Of a stretch of 64,000 nt of DNA, positions 61,501-64,000 are shown piece by piece. Location: assembly GCA_937923405.1 (NCBI GenBank), contig CALDUY010000007.1, positions 248,001 through 312,000 on the forward strand, written 5' to 3'. A model generated the notes under the pieces. The model ran no database searches and was not told where the DNA came from. It worked only from the letters and a program-made list of their open reading frames with translations. The stretch comes from an uncultured Gemmataceae bacterium. Lineage in GTDB: Bacteria > Planctomycetota > Planctomycetia > Gemmatales > Gemmataceae. Position 1 is the first letter of the stretch. Each line of letters opens with the position of its first letter. Made by a program: the position numbers and the translations under genes.

Positions 61501-61813
61501 GGTACGCGGTCGACGAGCCAAAGAGCGAGACGAGGCATTGCGCTCGCTGGAACGGTTGGACAGTTGGTCCGAGCGTTCTCCACTGGAGCAGTTGCGCTTG
61601 GCTCAGCTCTATCACGCCCAGGGACAGTGGAACTGTTGCCGCGAGATCCTGCTGCGACTCCTTGCCGACGACGAACGCAATCCCGGCTTGCTGGCAGCAC
61701 TGATTGAGGGACTACTGCGCCAGAACAAACGCACCGAGGCGCAAACCTGGTTGGAGAAGCTCCAGCAAATCGAGCCAGACTCGTCGAGAGTGCAGAAATT
61801 CCTCAAGTGGTAG
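58532..61813 (+). CDS. large membrane-anchored TPR-repeat protein
   Basis: A 1093-residue protein with one N-terminal membrane helix (AIVLLLVVLGTVFLHRL, about 15-32). The rest is a solenoid of some twenty TPR-like units, for example LRFEPNNPAVRTRYAMALTEQ, LEPLLKLEPKNAELREQLARYQLEAGKVQAAVENLEAA split over units, YHPVALTRLVQLLGEKNRWNEAA, and a final EGLLRQNKRTEAQTWLEKLQQ. No enzymatic motif is visible. It is likely a scaffold facing the periplasm or paryphoplasm side, as in planctomycete PEP-CTERM/exosortase systems whose TPR proteins resemble PrsT; that link is a guess prompted by the PEP-CTERM-like gene just upstream. GGGAGAGG precedes the ATG. Its stop codon lies inside a repeat element. Confidence 0.82.
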   Translation: MQTERLNTTHLVRTAIVLLLVVLGTVFLHRLQMARHARNQVALAEEAFAANQPTQVIAALSRSLRFEPNNPAVRTRYAMALTEQASTPRERWRALQVLRQAMGNDIALRLRAAELAASLDEPNEAVKYLEPLLKLEPKNAELREQLARYQLEAGKVQAAVENLEAACVIDPSRISAAQLLAQTQYAQLGNRALADAALDRLVRENPKLAQARVVRARWRMQFERLDAAEADLVMARQLAPHDAEVLSASAELADRQGNLEQACQYWQEAVRERPNDLALSLGLAREQRDCGRLEAALATLQAIHKHHPQDIETSFRLAELLIDTGQLKQAEQIQAKLPQPEAKGRALFLAAKIAQRQRHWLDAAKWYVEAIQCSDIDPEQGSRLMMELARCYGALGARDEQFVATMQAARLARTHRTRLQLSEMLLAAGRGEDALPLLRSLAKLPTPPRDTWGLLARALLDQHRTQPTRQRRWREVEEALEKAADDPQQAVPSAVVRAEMLWLRNDSRAARKLLEATLKEHPKEAVLYLALADLYTRNGDEAEARAVLTRGDRALGNDLDWLLARAGRLAGHRGIESHQELQRLEQRGDKLADEPRDQYLRYLAELHARLDHSSDVERLTRRILARHPNDLRARLLLVDALLAQGDEAGAKRVISELHRIEGDGGSGWRCATVALRLAEARRGQRSGLVEARQLIQEIDRIRPNWSQTAFLTARLADTEGKTDAALTHYQQVLERGDYHPVALTRLVQLLGEKNRWNEAATILEQARSRSMLDPEFLRPTAWVAVKAGQFERASELARLAVPESNRAFRDWLWLGRLLDAAERPTEAGDAFERAIRLAPDAPEVWLARIHQLARRKRFAEADALLIRMKSALSGERYELTLAQAQEALGRFAEAEQTYRRLLDRQPHDAETLRRLTQLLIRVNKPIQAEQVLLQLFHPKVALSEEEIPDLRRIYALLVTAPEQSKDRVDEALKILGLNGESDTDQRIAMLVRGRRAKERDEALRSLERLDSWSERSPLEQLRLAQLYHAQGQWNCCREILLRLLADDERNPGLLAALIEGLLRQNKRTEAQTWLEKLQQIEPDSSRVQKFLKW

Positions 61814-61931
61814 CCGCTGGCTTCAGCCCGCGATCTGAGGTAGCGAGCCTGCGATCTGAAGCGTGTTCGCAGGCTAAAGCCTGCGACTACCAACTTTTAA
61901 GATCCTAGTAGTCGCTGGCTTCAGCCCGCGA
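61810..61931. repeat. REP/BIME-like palindromic repeat cluster
   Basis: Two direct copies of a 24-base unit (61810-61833 and 61908-61931, differing at one base) flank an oppositely oriented palindrome, TCGCAGGCT-AA-AGCCTGCGA, at 61867-61886. The first copy includes the TAG stop of the TPR gene. The core palindrome is the same as in the element at 45335-45354. The cluster fills the gap between two convergent genes, a usual site for REP elements. Confidence 0.7.
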
Positions 61932-61944
61932 GTGGTTTCTGCTT

Positions 61945-63111
61945 TTAGGGCTTCATGCCGGTAATTTCGCTGAGCAGGTTGAAGAAGCTCTTTTTGCGTG
62001 GACTGGAGATACCCCAGTTGACCGGCACGCTTTGATAACCGTAGTCGAAGGATTCGCCCTGCATCCGGTAGTCAAAGTATCCCCAGGAGGCATACTCTCC
62101 GATCGCGGCGAGGAAGTTGTTCTTCGGCTTGTCAAAGTCGAAGTGATCGTCCTCATTGATGACGATCGGCATAGGGCGGTAGCCTTCCAGTTTGCGAGTC
62201 CGACGAATGTTCTGAGCCAACCGTGCAGGATCGTGGACGCCATTTCCGTGGAGGAAAATTAAGTCAGATACTTTGACGACCTCTGAAGTGGGTATTGCCC
62301 CACCGCGAAAGCTGGTGCCGACCAAAAGTCTCCGCCCCTCCTTACTCCGCGATTTAACTCGTTCAATCAGTTCCGGCACTCGTTTTGGCTGTAAAATTGG
62401 ATGATCGTAGTTCAAATCGCACTCGTTATTGACCTCGACGATGACGTTGCGATACCCGCGCGACAGCAGCCAGTCGGTGGCGGCATCGGTGGCTTTGAGT
62501 ACGGCTTGCTCGTCCTTGAGTCGTTCGTCCTGACCAAAGTAGAAGTAACCCAGAAAGACAACCATGCCGAGTTCGTCGGCGGCATCGAGGATCTTTTGCA
62601 GTCGTTTCAGATAATCGGTCCGCAGTTCACCCGACTCGGTGAAGGCTGAGTTGTGCCACGGTTGGCGATTCAACAGCTGAGCAGGATCCTTGACTGGAGG
62701 TTTTTTGCCCTCGAACGCATACTTGCTGTAGCCGTAGGGACTGCCGCCCTGGAGATTCAAGGTGAAGGCGAGCAAGCCTTGCTTCCGCCACTGGGGCATG
62801 GCCGTGACAAACTCGCGCGTGTTTCGCTCGGGATCCCATTTCTTCGTGTCGGGATAGGCAAATTGAGCGACTGTCTCGGGGTTGAGATCATCAAAGATGC
62901 CCTGAACCATACGACTGTTGAGCAGCAAACCTTCGATCTTGTGACCGTTCCAGGTACGGCCTTTGTAGGTTGGTTCACCGTTAAGATGGAACGCCTCGCC
63001 AACGATGGAAACCTGCGTCTTGCGAGTGGTGAGGGTGTTGGAAGAGCTATCGGCCCAGGCGACGGTAACGACTAGTAGGGCGACAAACAACGAGCGAAGA
63101 AGGTAGGACAT
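61945..63111 (-). CDS. secreted clan-A glycoside hydrolase-like protein
   Basis: A 388-residue protein with a signal peptide (SYLLRSLFVALLVVTVAWA). It has a TIM-barrel layout: VSIVGEAFHLNGEPTYKG opens as in GH5/DUF4038-like enzymes, WRKQGLLAFTLNLQGGSP is an early strand, LGMVVFLGYFYFGQ a middle one, VIVEVNNECD carries an Asn-Glu pair (N229-E230) as at the acid/base site of clan GH-A, and MPIVINEDDHFDF offers E320 as nucleophile. The assignment to a specific family is not possible by eye. It likely cleaves a polysaccharide outside the cytoplasm. GGAG lies 7 bases before the ATG. Transcribed alone. Confidence 0.65.
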   Translation of the reverse strand: MSYLLRSLFVALLVVTVAWADSSSNTLTTRKTQVSIVGEAFHLNGEPTYKGRTWNGHKIEGLLLNSRMVQGIFDDLNPETVAQFAYPDTKKWDPERNTREFVTAMPQWRKQGLLAFTLNLQGGSPYGYSKYAFEGKKPPVKDPAQLLNRQPWHNSAFTESGELRTDYLKRLQKILDAADELGMVVFLGYFYFGQDERLKDEQAVLKATDAATDWLLSRGYRNVIVEVNNECDLNYDHPILQPKRVPELIERVKSRSKEGRRLLVGTSFRGGAIPTSEVVKVSDLIFLHGNGVHDPARLAQNIRRTRKLEGYRPMPIVINEDDHFDFDKPKNNFLAAIGEYASWGYFDYRMQGESFDYGYQSVPVNWGISSPRKKSFFNLLSEITGMKP

Positions 63112-63284
63112 CGGAGAACTCCAAAAAGCATCGAAGAAATCGTTTTCCGAGAGTATAGTTGAGAGACTAGTCCTGAAAATCAGGATGCGAGAGAATTAAG
63201 ACGCCAAAGTAAATACGACATTAGCAGAGCCGAAGAAACGCGCGAATCGTGAAACTTGTAGGCGTTGGCTGAGTACCATCGCAT

Positions 63285-64000
63285 ATGAGCCAGCACAGCA
63301 GACAACCTGGACCGATTTTGGAAGCACTACCGGTGGTTCAACCGCCACTGTTGCCGATCATTCTTGAGGCGTTGCCAGCTGAGCAGCCGTTGCCGCCTCT
63401 GCCGCTGTCTCGGCGTCGGTCTTGGCCGGTTCGCTTGGTGGTTGGCGCTTATCGGCTTATTGGTTCGGTGCTGGAGTGGCTCTTCGGAGCAGTGGTACTG
63501 ATCGTGGGACTGGCCTTTCTCGCGGCCGTGCCGATTTTGCAATTTCTCAGCTTAGGCTATCTGCTGGAGTCCGGCGGAAGAGTGGCTCGTTCAGGGCGAT
63601 TTCGCGACGCCTTCATTGGCGTGCGTTTGGCAGCACGATTGGGCGGCATAGTCGTCAGCAGTTGGTTGCTGCTATTGCCGGTCCGTTTTGTCTCCAGTAT
63701 GGCCTACTCGGCGTATCTCATCGATCCAGGCGGTCGAATCGCACGCAACTGGCGTCTTGGCCTATTCCTGCTCATCGGTCTGACGGCGGTTCACATTCTC
63801 GCTGCCTGTGCCCGCGGCGGAAAACTGCGTTATTTCTTCTGGCCGTTCAACATAATCTGGCTACTGCGACGGCTGTGGCGAGGGGGCTACTACAGCGAAG
63901 CACGCGACGCCGTTTGGAATGCAGTCGTGTCGTTACGTCTGCCTTACTACTTCAGTCTAGGGTTTCGGGGATTTGTTGCGGCTCTGGCTTGGCTGGTCGT
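63285..64000 (+). CDS. multi-pass membrane protein, 3' end cut by the window
   Basis: The frame is open from ATG 63285 to the window end, 238 complete codons. A Pro/Leu-rich cytoplasmic N-terminus (about 1-55) precedes several membrane segments: SVLEWLFGAVVLIVGLAFLA, VVSSWLLLLPVRFVSSMAY, LGLFLLIGLTAVHILAAC and FRGFVAALAWLVV. The loop LSLGYLLESGGRVARSGRFRD is distinctive and I have the impression of a conserved planctomycete membrane protein, but I cannot name a family. The ATG was chosen as the first in frame; the ribosome site is weak. The 3' part lies outside the window. Confidence 0.65.
   Translation, partial: MSQHSRQPGPILEALPVVQPPLLPIILEALPAEQPLPPLPLSRRRSWPVRLVVGAYRLIGSVLEWLFGAVVLIVGLAFLAAVPILQFLSLGYLLESGGRVARSGRFRDAFIGVRLAARLGGIVVSSWLLLLPVRFVSSMAYSAYLIDPGGRIARNWRLGLFLLIGLTAVHILAACARGGKLRYFFWPFNIIWLLRRLWRGGYYSEARDAVWNAVVSLRLPYYFSLGFRGFVAALAWLV

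Overview
The window looks like chromosomal DNA of a planctomycete, most likely from the Gemmatales side of the phylum. This is inferred from gene content, not from a marker tree. The signs are a Tat-exported DUF1501 protein, a secreted protein opening with the planctomycete-type LEERTVPS motif, several small secreted proteins full of CC and CxxC motifs, MfnB (a tetrahydromethanopterin-linked enzyme), serine/threonine kinases with extra domains, and long TPR and DUF11 proteins. There is one tRNA (Ala, GGC), no rRNA, no CRISPR array, and no integrase or transposase gene.

Layout. 1-11.4 kb is strikingly AT-rich. It holds an ASCH protein, mfnB, a three-gene ABC-2 exporter, a secreted esterase, a Cys-rich secreted protein, dnaE, a DevC/FtsX-like permease and a small lipoprotein-like gene. 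11.5-15.8 kb is GC-rich and carries a DUF11-repeat surface protein, a Cys-rich exported protein and a CbpA-type DnaJ. 16.1-21.2 kb is a compact four-gene locus: a WXG100-like protein, a coiled-coil protein, a small two-tryptophan helical protein, and a 1316-residue membrane FtsK/EssC-like ATPase. 21.2-24.1 kb has lipoproteins and the YggS-YggU pair. 24.4-28.1 kb is one gene fusing a Ser/Thr kinase to a tubulin/FtsZ-like GTPase. 28.2-32.5 kb encodes CbiE-CbiT, an exported protein, a lipid-linked sugar-phosphate transferase, QueF and RbfA. 32.9-35.0 kb is a pair that I read as a divergent secreted copper amine oxidase split into two genes. 35.1-45.1 kb has a cell-surface repeat protein, NIF3, a DapA-family aldolase, two secreted SnoaL-type paralogues, an Asn/Pro-repeat TPR protein and DUF1501. 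45.2-63.1 kb is the most GC-rich part: an S9 peptidase fused to an FGE-sulfatase domain, a duplicated PpiC-type chaperone, a DMT transporter, tRNA-Ala, a tagatose-3-epimerase-like enzyme, a NUDIX-metallo-beta-lactamase fusion overlapping a response regulator, a CelD/BcsL-type acyltransferase, a large exported low-complexity protein, a large TPR protein and a glycoside-hydrolase-like protein. The last gene is cut by the window end.

The most interesting part is 16.1-28.1 kb. It combines a minimal type VII-like set (WXG100-like protein plus a multi-module FtsK ATPase, with no other recognisable Ess/Esx parts) with a nearby kinase-tubulin fusion, in a phylum that mostly lacks canonical FtsZ. Also notable are the split copper amine oxidase, the AT-to-GC compositional slope running through one intact gene, a 138-bp MITE-like element with inverted ends and REP-type palindromes, and a hairpin that buries the ribosome binding site of the S9-FGE gene. 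Several start codons below were moved downstream of the longest open frame because a Shine-Dalgarno sequence and signal peptide fit better there.
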